Positions 44,540 through 57,533 of a DNA stretch of 64,000 nt are shown here, in pieces (the first letter of the stretch is position 1; each line of letters begins with the position of its first letter). The stretch covers positions 801,227-865,226 of the forward strand of contig CAJNOP010000059.1 of assembly GCA_905250075.1 (NCBI GenBank). Direction: 5' to 3'. Under the pieces are notes generated by a model. It did not search any database. It saw only the letters and a list, made by a program, of their open reading frames with translations, and was not told where the DNA came from. The position numbers were made by a program, and so were the translations under genes. The stretch is from Rotaria sp. Silwood1 (lineage: Eukaryota > Rotifera > Eurotatoria > Philodinida > Philodinidae).

Positions 44540-47500
44540 CTAACAATGTTCAGAAAAATAATTTTCATCTTCACTCATATTTGGTGGAAATGTTCTTGTT
44601 TCATGAACAATTCGTGTTGATGATTGAGAAGTATTTTCGTCTTGTTTATTATCATCTACTATTTCATCAGCTGTTGATTTTGTCGTTGCTAAACCATTTC
44701 GTTCACCTGTTGTATCACCTGTTTGAATTTCTGCTTTAGGTTCAAGTTGTGATGGTGAATTACTTGATGATTTTCTAGCATTTGTTCTATTTGGTAGAAC
44801 AATAACATCATTATCATTTGTCATTTGCTGGTCATTAAAACGGTGGTGTTGTTCTGTTAGTCGTTGTTGTTGAGCATAACGTGTTCGATCATCATCAACA
44901 TCTTCATCATATTCAACATCTTCAGCAATTGGAGTTTGCTGTCGATGTGTTTCAAGATTATTTCCACTATATGGTTGAAATATAGTTGGATTACGTAAAT
45001 CCATTCGTCGATTATATCGACTTGCTGATGAATGTACTGTATCATCTTGTCCATATTCTTGTAATTCATAAACACTATGTAATGTTGATTGATTATCATA
45101 TGGACCAAAACGAACTGAACGTATACCAGATACAGATGATGCACCATCATTAAATGCATTTGCACCTTCTGGACGTATACTATCTGATCGAACATTTCGT
45201 TTAACTGGTACAGAACGATGACGACGAAAATTTTTACTTATTGATGTTGGAATAACTTCAACTTGAATAATAGTTCGAGGTAAAGGAATTTTTTTAGTTT
45301 CAGGTAATAAAAGTGCCATTGAACCAAGAATTAATGATAATATACCATAAATAAGACGAGCCATTCCATCGTTCAATCCAGCCTTATATCAAAAACAAAT
45401 ATTATAAAATAAACTTTTATTTTGATCTTTTTCATACCACACTATCGGACGCAAGTGCTACACCAATTAATCGAAAAGCATAACATATGCCAAGTGTTGT
45501 ACATCTTTAAAACGAAAAATTCAATGACATGAAATAATATTTGTTTTTTTTTTTTATGATTAATTTACCTTAAACCAGTAGGAAATATTTCGCATGTATA
45601 AAGTAGAATAACAATATATCCACCACGAGATGCAAATTTGCCCACGAAATAGACAACAAGCATTGCATTACGTAATTCTTCGTTTTCTAAAATTTTTATA
45701 TTTAATTTTTCAAAAAAATGAATTAATTCAATTGAATTTAATTACCAGGTCGAGCAGCAAATGAACCAAGTAGACAAACTTCAGCAATAAGAAAAAAACA
45801 AAATGTTGGCCATCGACGACCCCATCTTAAATTAAAAAAAAAAATTCCATATTTTTGTTTAAATAATAATAGTAAATTCGTTTTATTCATACTTATAAAC
45901 CATAGGAAATGCAACAGCGAATGAAGCAATTTGTATAAGATGTGTATAGAAATAATTAAGAAAAAAATTATTTGTTAAATGTTGAGTCAAAACTGATGTT
46001 TCAAGACTATATTCTGTTAATGAACTAACAAGCCTAAATATATCAAAAAAATTATTAGCAAAAAAAAAAATTATAATAGATTTTTTTTCAAAAGAAAAAA
46101 AAATAATACATACCAAAGACCGCACATAACAAGTAAGTAAATAGTTAATATTGATGAATGAAGATAATCAGTTGGATAAAATGTTGATAATGTTGGATAA
46201 TAATGATGACCAGTTAATACTTGTACAATACGTTGTGATAATGTATTTTTTTTACCTGTTGTTGCTTGTAAATCAACCATATCAAAATCCGGATATTTTG
46301 AACCCAATAATTGAATATCCTCTAGAAGACAAAAAAAAAATTGTTTTTCTTTAGAAAACGGAAGGAAAGTAGAAAACAAACCAAGTCGAAGTAATGGTTG
46401 AAAATCACATTGAATTCCTTTGGAACGTTTACCACGTAGAAAATCACGTGCCTCACGAAATACATCTTCAAAAACTATGCCATTGAATCGAGCAACTTTT
46501 GTTAATGATAATACAGCTGTTACATAATCTTTTTGAGTTGTATACCAAAACATGGATTCTTCTGCGAACCTGATAAAATATTCAAATTACAAAAAAGAAA
46601 AGAAAATTACAAAGATTTTTTTAGTGATAAATTCTTTTCTTGTACGAAAGATTGTATTACAAAATTGGACATTTATTTTGGTTTTATTTCAGGTTCAAAA
46701 TCATTTATAAATAGAACTTTCGGTTCTTTTCGAATTTGAATTCACATGTTTTATATGAACTTCTATCTAAGATTTCAAGCGGAAAACAAGATGTTTCTTC
46801 TTTATACTGATCGAATTGTTTGTGTAGATGTAGAGTTTGTATCAATACGGCACTTTTATAGAGTAAATACAATTTTATAAAATAGGATTATGAACTAAAG
46901 TCGAGCTTTTATCTATGTATTTGCCTAATGAAACGTTTTTTTGATCAATATATCGATTTTTCAAAAGCCGTAGCAACACACACAAGAAAATTTGAATATC
47001 TGATGGAAAGATATTCATTAAATTTTGTACAACAATACTTTATTAACAAATCAATATATTAAACAAACAGATTTCAACGTTTCGTTTCGAATTCAAAAAA
47101 GAATTTTCTTTTGAAACTTTCAAATATTCTATTGTTAATACTGGAATATTTTAATAATATGCTAATTTTATGAAGTTTTAATTTCAAAAGAAAACAGAGG
47201 ACGTTAAGACCTCAAAGGTCATAAAGTTTATTTTTTTCTTTTATATTTCATTTACTATGTTTGGTATAATTGTCCTGTTCGATTGATAAAACAAACATGA
47301 TACGAACAATTAGAAATGCACGAATATAGTGAATAATGTTAAATAGTTTTTTTTTTGTTCAAAGCTGCGCTTGATTTATATATGTGTTCGAAAGCTAATC
47401 TAATTATTTTTCCAAACTTCTTTTTCACACACAATTACAACTCATCAGACCTCATCAGCTGCACTAAGAGCCTATATTATCAATATACAAAAAGCAACTA

Positions 47501-49953
47501 ACTAATTCATTCAAGCATCATATCTCATTATACACAGATAGTATGCATGTCACGTCATATTATCATCTTTTTTGAATAGGATGTCAATAGATATTATTTT
47601 CATTTTGACTAATTCTCAAATTTGCATGATACTATCTTTGTCAAATATATTTATTATACTATTGACTATTCATGTTATTTGAAAGTTTTCTTTATTTAAT
47701 AACAAATAGAACATTTTTTTTCTTTCTCTGATTAAAAACTCACCAATAAAGAACGGCAGTTACGATCAATGGTAGTGAAACAACACCTTGCAATATTTTC
47801 CAGTTCTTTATAGCAAATGCAAGACCAGGAATAATTAAATCAAATATAAATACTGCACCTGTTAATAATAGAGCATAAATTGCTCGAGATTCAATAGGAA
47901 ACTATAAAATGAAAAAAAAAAGCAAACAAAGAATATTTGAATTAATTACAGTTAGAATAACAATTATTTATCTACCATTTCAATAACATAAGGTACAGTA
48001 ATTACTTGTACAGCACCAATGGCCATACCAACAAAAAGTATAAAGAAAACATAAGATATATAATCATCACTTAGAAGTTGAAATATTGATAGAGCACATG
48101 CTGTCCACATTGATCCTTTTAGGAAACAAAAAAAAAACAAAATTTATATTTATTAAACTTGCAACAACAAAAAAAAATATTTCGAGTTTTTTTACCAATT
48201 AAAATCATTTTTCTTCCACTATGATCAGCAATATAACCAAATATAAGACCTCCAAGAACCAAACCAATAAGATAGACAATATTCGGTATTTTCATACGGA
48301 TGGGATCGCAAAAGATATCGAACTAGAAAATTTAATATTTAAATTTACTAAACGAAATTCAAAATCAAAGAAAATTGAATTCATCATATTTGAAAATTTG
48401 ATCTATTTCTAACAATCAAATCTTTTTGTAATAATATACAAGAAGATTAATTGTATTCAAGTTAAATTATCACTTTTCATAGCCAAATTTAAAATATGAC
48501 CTGTTCATAACGGGAACAAACCAGAGATCAAGTGATTCAAAATTTCAAAAGAATTTTCTTTCTTTTTTCATCATCGTTGGATAGAATTCATTGAGTTATA
48601 TAAGAAAAAGTATGGTTAAAAGATTCGTTACTCAAATTAAAATTTCGGATTCATTGTGCCTTTCATGTAGAACTAATACTAACTTGAACTTTTTTTTTTG
48701 TAAGATTAGAATATCTCAGTGTGTACTTGCTATAGGCAGCTCATACTTTAAATTTATTACTTGGTAATGAAAATGATAATTGATATGGTCAATCGTTTTC
48801 TTTAATAAAGTGAACTTATTCTTACATCAGAAAATACAGTTCGTCCATATTCTCGGCTATAACTATATGTTTGTTCAGATTTTTGCACTGGTCTATCAGT
48901 AGTTTTTCGAACATTATCACTCAGTGACTTTGGTAGTGTTTCTATTGAATTCGAAGATTTTAATTTTATGGGTTTTGATTGAAGAGATGTTGTATTAGGA
49001 GGTGTGGAAGTGATTATGTCGGTAATCGAAACATTCGAATCAGTTGTTGTACAATTACCAAATTTCGGTGGTAACACTAAATAGATATTCGCTATAAATT
49101 GATTTAAATATTAAAAAAAAATCAATTTCTTACATGCAAATACAGGCATCTCTGTAAGCCATGCTACGATGACAGCATAGCCCAAAATCAAAAAGATATA
49201 AGCACGTAGTTGGTGTTTGCCAAATTTTCCTTTATATGTACTTTTCAGTGCCTTATCAGAATCCCAACTTTTTTTAAATGTTTTAACACTACGTAATGCT
49301 CGAGCCATAGCCAATGTTACTGGACTAATTGTTGAAAGAGTTGGCTCTAAAGAATTAAAAATAATAATATAATTAATTTAATTTAAGGAAATAATTAAAG
49401 ACACACCATCATTGCACTGCAAAATCGTATCATTATTCGTTACAGTATTCATAGGATTTCTCGACGTTCTTTTCATCATTATCGGTACTACGCAAAACTG
49501 TTATACTGAGTTACTTAAAAATACACGCACTGTATTTATTGCATTTCGTAGAATACATAAAGTGTGATCGAATATGACTCAAATGATTTATTTTCAAACA
49601 TTGATAACTAAATTTATTACTGATGTCGTATTCAATATTGTCTGTCATTATATACGTTTTGTTGTTAGATTGTTATTTTGTTGAGAAAAAAAAACAATAA
49701 ACAGGATACTATATATATATATACAAATATATAAATCATTTTTATCGTGCAATAGATATTTTTAACAAAAAGATAAAGATTTAGTCGTATTAAACAACTA
49801 CGACATGCACAGCACACATTCATCTTACTAACCATAATCCAAATCTGATTCAGCAAAGCTTGATGTTCGTTGTGCATAATATTGATGATGATAATGATCA
49901 TCAGGTACAGAAAATGTTACAGAACTTTTTCGACGTCGAGGTTCAACAATCAT
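44540..49953 (-). CDS. SLC22-type organic ion transporter with long cytoplasmic tail
   Basis: Major-facilitator transporter of the SLC22 (organic cation/anion/carnitine) group. Common exons, minus strand, in phase: 49346-49134, 49076-48826, 48322-48196, 48115-47976, 47901-47744, 46569-46382, 46321-46114, 46033-45893, 45825-45746, 45686-45569, 45504-45438 and 45382-44540. Two alternative first exons both end in phase 1: 49953-49833 (MIVEPRRRK..., 884 residues in all) and 49479-49407 (MMKRTSRNP..., 868 residues). Family marks: large glycosylated loop after TM1, SDFDIFCD, LVLGGLIFGYIADHSGRK (MFS signature after TM2), YKWGRRWP (repeat signature after TM8), YTCEIFPTGLRCTTLG and LLPETKKIPLPRTI after TM12. 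A tail of about 245 residues follows, polar and acidic, far longer than usual; partners unknown. Substrate cannot be told. Confidence 0.85.
49498..49511 (-). other. candidate acceptor of internal SLC22 first exon
   Basis: On the minus strand AACTCAGTATAACAG precedes the exon whose open frame starts at the ATG ATG of 49479. The exon cannot be read in frame from the upstream 49953 exon (stops arise in that phase), so this acceptor suits a 5'-UTR intron or spliced-leader addition. Confidence 0.4.
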
Positions 49954-52726
49954 TATGGTTTTTTCAATACATATGTGATTATTTCAATCTGTTTATATAC
50001 GAACATAGTCAAAAGAAAAGGATTCGAAGGAAGAAAAACGTATAGAGAAAATGCAAATAAAACAGAATATTTATTTTAACTAAACTGTTACCCTTGATTA
50101 TAAGTTAAATTATTGTTGTTATTTTTATCGTGCATGTCTACAGGCTTTTTCTCATTGATCAAATTCGAAGTTGTGCATTTACAGTGTTCTGTTTATTTGG
50201 ACCACTTCTTTTCTAATAATCGTAAAAACAGGTAATCAAACGTGAAATCGACTATATCAGATCGAAATGTTTGTGATTCGACATAATAACAGAAAAAAAA
50301 CGACGAACAGTTACGATTATGGGTACTACCTTGAAGAAACATGAAGATCTATCGTTCTTCTGTTATTTTCAGCATTTTTTCCTTCCTTCTCTTACCCGCT
50401 CCCTTGACTGGCGTTTTTTCTTCGTCTTTTTCTAACAACATTTTCTACGTACATATCGTTTTGGAGAAGAAAAAAGTCGTATGCAAGTTGATTAGATGAG
50501 CTGAATTTCTGAATAGTAACATTACTCTATTGAGCGAAAAACAAATTACCGAAAGACATCTATTTGGCTTCGTCACAAACAATTGTAGAAAAAAAATAGA
50601 GAAGCAAAAGTATCGACTGATTGACAAGTGTTTCTTTAAGAGAACGATGAAAATAAACAGCTGTGCATCGAAAAAAACTTATAGTACTGGCTACCAATGG
50701 ATAGAAATTTAAATAAAACAATTATCTTCTATACGGATCACCTATGTTTGTTGATAATAATGTCTAAATTTTTGTTTGTCATTCTACTACTAAATAAGAG
50801 ATATTATCGTACAATGAGAAATATACAACGATATCAGTAAAATAGCAAATAAGAATGATAGCAGAGAAAAACCATGAAGAATAAGAAAACCTTCTGAAAA
50901 CACCATCATTATCCTACTGGATTATCACAATAATCTCGATAAATATCAGTAATCTAAATAATATGACTTGAGGTGATGCTAGAAGGTTGTGTGTTCCTTA
51001 ACATTATAGCCATACGCACGAGAAGAGAAATTCTTCATCCTGTCAGCTTTTTGTATTCATGGCTGCTGGAATATATAATAACATAGAGATACGATTTTTT
51101 TCTCTGACATATATTTATGGATTCTTATATTAATAGTCGTATTTTGGAAAATCATTTTCTCTTTATTATCTTGACGATAATTGTTCGTTAGATATATAAA
51201 AATATCTTTATTTGACATAAAAATATTAAAACAAAATCAGTCATATGGCGTAATAACCAATGGAGTCATGATGAAAGATTATAGATGGACTTTGTACTTT
51301 TATGTAATCGAATATATTGAGTGATATATATTGTGTGCTATTTTTTATATGATTTACTCTCAAGATTAACTAATATATCATCTTTTTTTATTACTTCTCT
51401 TTCCATGAATTATTTTGCTACTAGCAGTTCTTCTTCTTTTTCTTATTCTTTCTCTTTCTGTAGTTGTCGCAAATGTGTTTTCTAGTGTTTTGCACTAACG
51501 GTCTTTCATTACTGTTGATATGAAACATCTAAGCCTTCTTGGTATCCATGTACTTAAACTGCATATCTTTTCTTTCTTTTCTTTAATGCAAACTTACTTG
51601 TTATCCCTTGTTATTGAAATAGCTCTATAAAATCGAGCTACATATCACAAAGAAAAAAAAAAGCTTAAAGAATCACGCTGTAAGTTTGTGACCGATATTC
51701 GGCCTTCGCTGATCGTTCGGACAATAGAACGAGCGAATAGTATGTATATACATTTTAATGGTGGTAATTCTTTCTTTTCTTTTCTCGTTCTCCTTGTCGC
51801 TCGCTAAACACATTCCGTTTTCTCTCATCATCACTGTGATCGAAAGTTTAACCTCCATCTGCATATTAATGCTGTGCATCAGCTCGTTTCTTTTTTTTTC
51901 CTTTCACATATTCACTTCAATCTTGATTTGTTTTTTTTTTTGCTCTTAATCTACATATATAACATGCATCAACATACAGTATCAACCAATCGAATATTGC
52001 TATTATCTAGTTAAATATTTCTCACATACATTCACATATACACAAGTGCACATAACAATTGAGATAACATTAAAATAGAAACGAAATAAAGCAGTTTCAT
52101 GACATCGCACAACAAAGATAATATTCAACTAACCTTTTCATTAAAAAAATCGTCGACATTAAATCATCAATCGAATACATTATCTAGACTATATAGTACG
52201 ACTCTTAATTTAGTTTTGTTTATTCTTTTTTAATAACTTTATTTAAGAACAAAAGAAAGAAAAAAAAAGGAAGTGAAAAGTTCTTCTCGAATGCCACATA
52301 CGTTTATGTATATATATATATATTCATATTTATATCCACAAAAAGCCAAAAATGAAAAAAGAAACATCGAAACTAATAAACATAAAGAAATGATAAAATA
52401 CAAAGAGAATCTTTAAATATGTATTTATGCATGTATATCTTGATTATTTTTTGTTTTCAATTATAGTCTGCATTAATCTGTTACTATTCCAAATTTCTTC
52501 TTTTCCTATCTGCTCATTATTAATCGCACCAAAAGAAAAAAAAAAGAAGCATATAGATATGAATATCATCAAACAAAAAAAAAAAATCAGAAGACAATAA
52601 TACAACAATTTAATATGATGTTCTCTTTTTCAAAAAAAAAAAAAATGTAAATTGACCAGCACCAAAAGAAGAAACGAGATTGTTTTTTTTTTTTTTTTTC
52701 TTTTTCTATGTCGGAAGTTTTTGATA
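49954..52726. other. 2.8-kb AT-rich intergenic region
   Basis: Between the SLC22 5' end and the akirin 3' end. Poly-T and poly-A runs, TA-rich microsatellite-like patches near 52300, and pyrimidine-rich stretches near 51400-51950. No gene, RNA or structured repeat recognised. Confidence 0.45.
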
Positions 52727-53514
52727 TTATGAAACATCTAAAAGAAAAAAAACGAATGAAGAAATTATATTAAATGATTTTTGCTTATTAAAAATAAGAA
52801 TTATTGAATACGTACAAGAAAATTGTAATTCAGAAAATCGTCGTGTCAATTGATCTTGTGTAAATCGAACAAAACCTTCATATTGCTCTAAACAAAACAA
52901 AAAATAAAATAGATATATTTGAATACAAAAAAAAAAAAATTTTTAATTAATGTTCTTTTTTTTTGTTACCATTAAGTTTATTTGATAAAATTTGATCATA
53001 TTCTTCACGTATTTTATCTTCACGTTCTTTTAATAATCGAGCACATATCATATTAACTTGTTTAAGTGTTAAAAGATGTTGATTATTTGATGATGAATGT
53101 CCAGGTAAATTATTTAATGATGTTGAATCAGTTGTATGATGATTATCATCATCAGATGTGTCTAATGATGATGATTTTAATTGATGACGTCGTTGAAGAC
53201 GACGTACTTCTTCTTTTATTCGTGTTAATAAAACATCTAATTTAAAAATTAAAAAAAAAACCGGAAAATAAATAAAATCAGAATGACGTTTTTCTTTTTT
53301 TTTTACCAGCTGTTAAAATTGGTTGAGCATCAGGAAATACTGATTGATTTCCAAATGACATTTCTGTTGTTGCTTCATTAGTTGATGCAACAACTGTTAC
53401 TGGAAAACAGCGACGTTGACGTTTCGATGGCGTCCTTGATTCATATGGGGTTGAATTAGTACTAGAATCTCGATCATGTTCAAACGAACGCTTTAATGTC
53501 ATACATGAAGCCAT
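52727..53514 (-). CDS. AKIRIN: akirin, nuclear transcription cofactor
   Basis: Single orthologue of vertebrate AKIRIN1/2, a small nuclear protein that bridges transcription factors with chromatin remodellers and, in vertebrates, guides proteasomes into the nucleus. Four exons, minus strand, in phase: 53514-53307, 53236-52970, 52887-52816 and 52737-52727, giving 185 residues. MASCMTLKRSFEHD is the conserved N-terminus; PSKRQRRCFP is the nuclear localisation signal; the helical C-terminus LTLKQVNMICARLLKERED, IREEYDQILSNKL and YEGFVRFTQDQLTRRF is diagnostic. The last exon is only 11 bases and completes the terminal Tyr-Val-Ser, the family's invariant SYVS ending that binds the proteasome. The middle is a low-complexity Ser/Asp/Asn linker. 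Confidence 0.93.
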
Positions 53515-56500
53515 AGAATAGTTGTTTGTTAATTATGAAAGAAGAATGAATGAAAAATAAAGACAAACACAAAATCTAAAAAATATATATATTTATAACA
53601 ATGTAATACACGTGATAATGTTGGTTGAATTAATCTCGAACGAGAGAGAAGAAGAAGCATACTGAACAAGAAAAAAAAAACGTTATCACAGGGGCTTCGA
53701 TTTTAAACTTTATCGGTTTACATTTTTAGCCAACGAGAAATAATTAAAAATAGATGGCGCTTGGATTCATTAGTAAATTAATTAATCTATTAAGAATTCT
53801 TTCTCATTAGGTTTTATTATATATTTTTCTGTAGATAAGAATTAGAGAGACGAGTTTCTTTTTTTTTTGTGAGAAATAAAAGATTGATATTTGTATACTA
53901 TAGTGTTTTATTTCAATGAGGAAAATTTTTGTAGATTATAAAAATTATAATTTTCTTGCATACAATACATAGTACCATCAAGATATTGTTATTTACAAAG
54001 ATTATTGAAGTTTCGACATTACTTTACATACATACTGAAGAATTTAAAAATCACAAAAGTTGACAAGAAATTTCGTTTATTTATTATAAGTCGAACGACT
54101 CTCATTGAATATATTTCAAAATTTTAAGTGGAAAACAAAATTTGTGTGTTAAGATATTAGCTTTCCAAATAATATTTACTTGTCACTTTAATGATCACAA
54201 ACATCAAGTTTCTTTGATAATTTAATATCTGGACAAAACAAGACATTCTTTCTGACTGAAACGTTCAGAATATGTTATAGATAATCAACTCTACTGTTCA
54301 ATAGAATTTTACGTCAAGATTCTGCTTTTTGACTTTTTGATATATAATTATTAAAAGCTGAATCGAAAAAGCAGTCAAAACGACCATAAATCTGTTCCAA
54401 AATTCCATGAGGAACGAATCCTGTTGAATTTTTTTCTAGTCTTTCCGAAGCGTCTTTGTAGGGCCAATATGAGATCAAACAACAAGGTATCAATTCGAGT
54501 GGCTTCCTCGTTAGAAAGCACTTCGCATATATATATCCATAGTTAGTATTATTGAATGTTACAATTCAATTCTATTTTGATTTTAAAAATAACTAATATA
54601 GAATATGTCGCTTTTAATGATATTAATTATTAACAGTGTCAGTCATGTTTTTTCAAAAAACCGATAATATCACATATAGTTAAATAGCATTCGAGATTCA
54701 TTCAACTGCAAAATATGGTGCGAAGCTTTCAATATCGATTGACAAATAAATCGATATTTTCTAGAAGACGAGTGATCCTTCGAAAGATTGAATACAAAAC
54801 ATTTCCCTTGAAAAGATAACCATGCTATACTAGAATTAGGACTTCTTTTTTGTTGCTATAAATCAGAAAAGTTACGTTTCAAACAATCAAATAATCGAAG
54901 TCACAAAGAAACTGTATAGGAGCTCTGACAAAAATTCATAACTGAAAGAACTCAATCAACAAATATAAACATGATTTTAAAGAATATTTTTGTTTGATTG
55001 TGTGATTCTATTTCTGATTCATTATCGACTGGCGACTAAATTTTGTTGCCACCTTCGTTTTAAAAATTTCAAATCTTGAAAAAAGCTCAGTCGACAAATA
55101 CTTGCCTTATTGAGTGATTCTCTGTAAGACAATGGATGCTATCGATTCCATCATGATCTTTTACTCTTCTTTTTGAACGAGTATTTCATGACTTTTGTTT
55201 CTTGTGATCGTGACAACAGAAAATGATAACGTTTGATACCTACGCCAAGAAAGAAAGAAGAAAAAATTTCGTGAGAAACTGCATTAATTAGTCACATGAT
55301 TCACTATCTTATTTTTAAAGAACTTCATTTGTTTCCTAAACGTTAATTTCAATCGAATTTGGAGGTCATTCAAATATTTATCATCGTTATATTCAACAAG
55401 AAGTAATTGTTCGAACATACTGTCAATTGACCGAAAGACAAAAAAATCTTTTCCGGTTCTAACCAACTTCTTTTTGTATATATAGTTTGTACCAAGTTTA
55501 TTTGGAAAAAAATGTCTTCGTCACAGATTTCTTAATGTTGATCTCGAGCATTAAATACCAACGAATTAAATTTAGTATTAATATGGAAATAGTTGTACGA
55601 ACTTATATTTTTAAAGATGACAAAATAATAGTCTTTTATTTTTCTAGTATTGAATTCATTTACTGAATATAAGTCAACAAGAAAATATCGTAGAAAAATG
55701 GATTGTACAAAAAATTTAACTGAATATTATTTCCTATTGGAATTCGCTGTTTGAATTCTGTCATAAAAATAGTATTGATTCATTTTGTTCAACTAAACTA
55801 AATGAAAATCCATAGAAATATGTGAAAAGAAGGTTTTGTGAATCGCTCAAGATTAAAAGACAAATATGAATGAAACATCATCCAGTTCACGTTATACTGG
55901 ACTTCGAATTACATTAGTTACAGTGAATTAATTTAATAAAGAACCAATTTTAAGTCATGTATGTATGGAGATCAAGTTCGTCTTTGTTAAGTTTTCTAAT
56001 TTTGTTTCTTAATTAGATATTTTTGATTCAGCCTGATGAAGAACTATCAAGTGATACTTGATGACAATTGATTGAAACTGGTGATATTAATATATGAGTA
56101 GTAGCATGTGAAAATTATTATGTGAGTATTAAATGAAAATCAATCGAAGATTTATCAATAAATAATGATGAATAGTTAGATTAATATTAAAGATGTTTAT
56201 TGAAATCAAATAAATGCTCCTGCAGGCAAATCGAAACATCAAGAACCAAAATATCGTGGAAGACACAAGGTTTTAAGAAAGAAAAATAGGGAAAAGTTAT
56301 ATGAATTAAAATGAAATAGAAGATATGAAACTGTTCAGTATTCGAAAAACCATAGAGTGAACAGGTATTATGTGCAACATTGACAAATGCGACTGGAACG
56401 TTTTTACCAGCAATAATTTCGTTGTAAAATTTCGATACCTTATATTTTTTCTAAATACTTTCACTTGAGAAATTTATGAATTATAGTTAATATCTCAGGA

Positions 56501-57533
56501 ACATATTTGAGAAGTTTCTATTGTTAGTTATTTAAAACTAACTTAAAACGTAATTTACTTGACGAAACGATTAGAAAGCTTTGAGAAAACATGATTCTTT
56601 TTTCAAAATTGACCAAGTTATTTTGATTAGACGATACTAGTAAACTTTTGCTCCATTTTAGAGCTGGTCTGCATGCATACTCCAGGAGCTGATAAAGTGG
56701 AGACATCTAAGGTGTACGAACGAGGAATCATAAGCATTTTTAAAGTTCGTTTTTCTTTTCTATTGAATTTTCGTTTATTCATTTGTTTTAGATAATCTAT
56801 TAAACATAATGAGTATCTAGAGCATTATAATTCTTATCGAAAATAAAGGACCATTTTTAAACTTCTCTGAAGATAGTACAAAGATAAGAGCAAAAGAACC
56901 ATGTCCGCTCAAAAAGAAAGTAGTTGATAGACAAAAGAATTAATAGAAATATAATTTTGAAGTTCTAAGATGTCGATCATAGAAAAAAAACGAATCAATA
57001 TGCTCATTTACTTGCACTTTTTTCAACAAATTGATCGATCAACTTTTGAAGTTGAACTAATCTTATTTGGTTGCTCAAAGAAATACTATTTCAACTAACA
57101 ACATACAAAAACGAAATTGAAATCATTTATAATGATAATAATAATCACATGCTTCGTCTGTTCTTTATTCATTTAGTATCAACAAACGTACATAACTAAC
57201 GTATTGTTTTTTTCATGTCGTAATGATTTTATAATTAATTGATAGACATATTCATCTGCATATGCATATAGAAATCAACCAACTGTGAAGTTCTCTCCCA
57301 AAAATAAACAAAACTCATACCTATCATTTGAACATGCATTGGCTAACTGACCAGTGGACATGGCTGTATGGTGAACTTAATAACACTAAGTTTGTCTACT
57401 GGTGAGCTCGCGCATAAATCTCTTCAAATAAAAACAAAAGAAAAAGACTCGTCTCTCTTTATTACATCTATTTTTTTGAAAAAAAAACAAACATCAATTA
57501 CATTTTCTTTTTCAAACTTTCGCGGTTCGTCTT
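53515..57533. other. 4-kb AT-rich intergenic region
   Basis: Between the akirin 5' end and the 3' end of the broken ADP-ribosyltransferase/TPR gene. Only chance short frames; no conserved motif, tRNA or long inverted repeat recognised. Confidence 0.45.
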
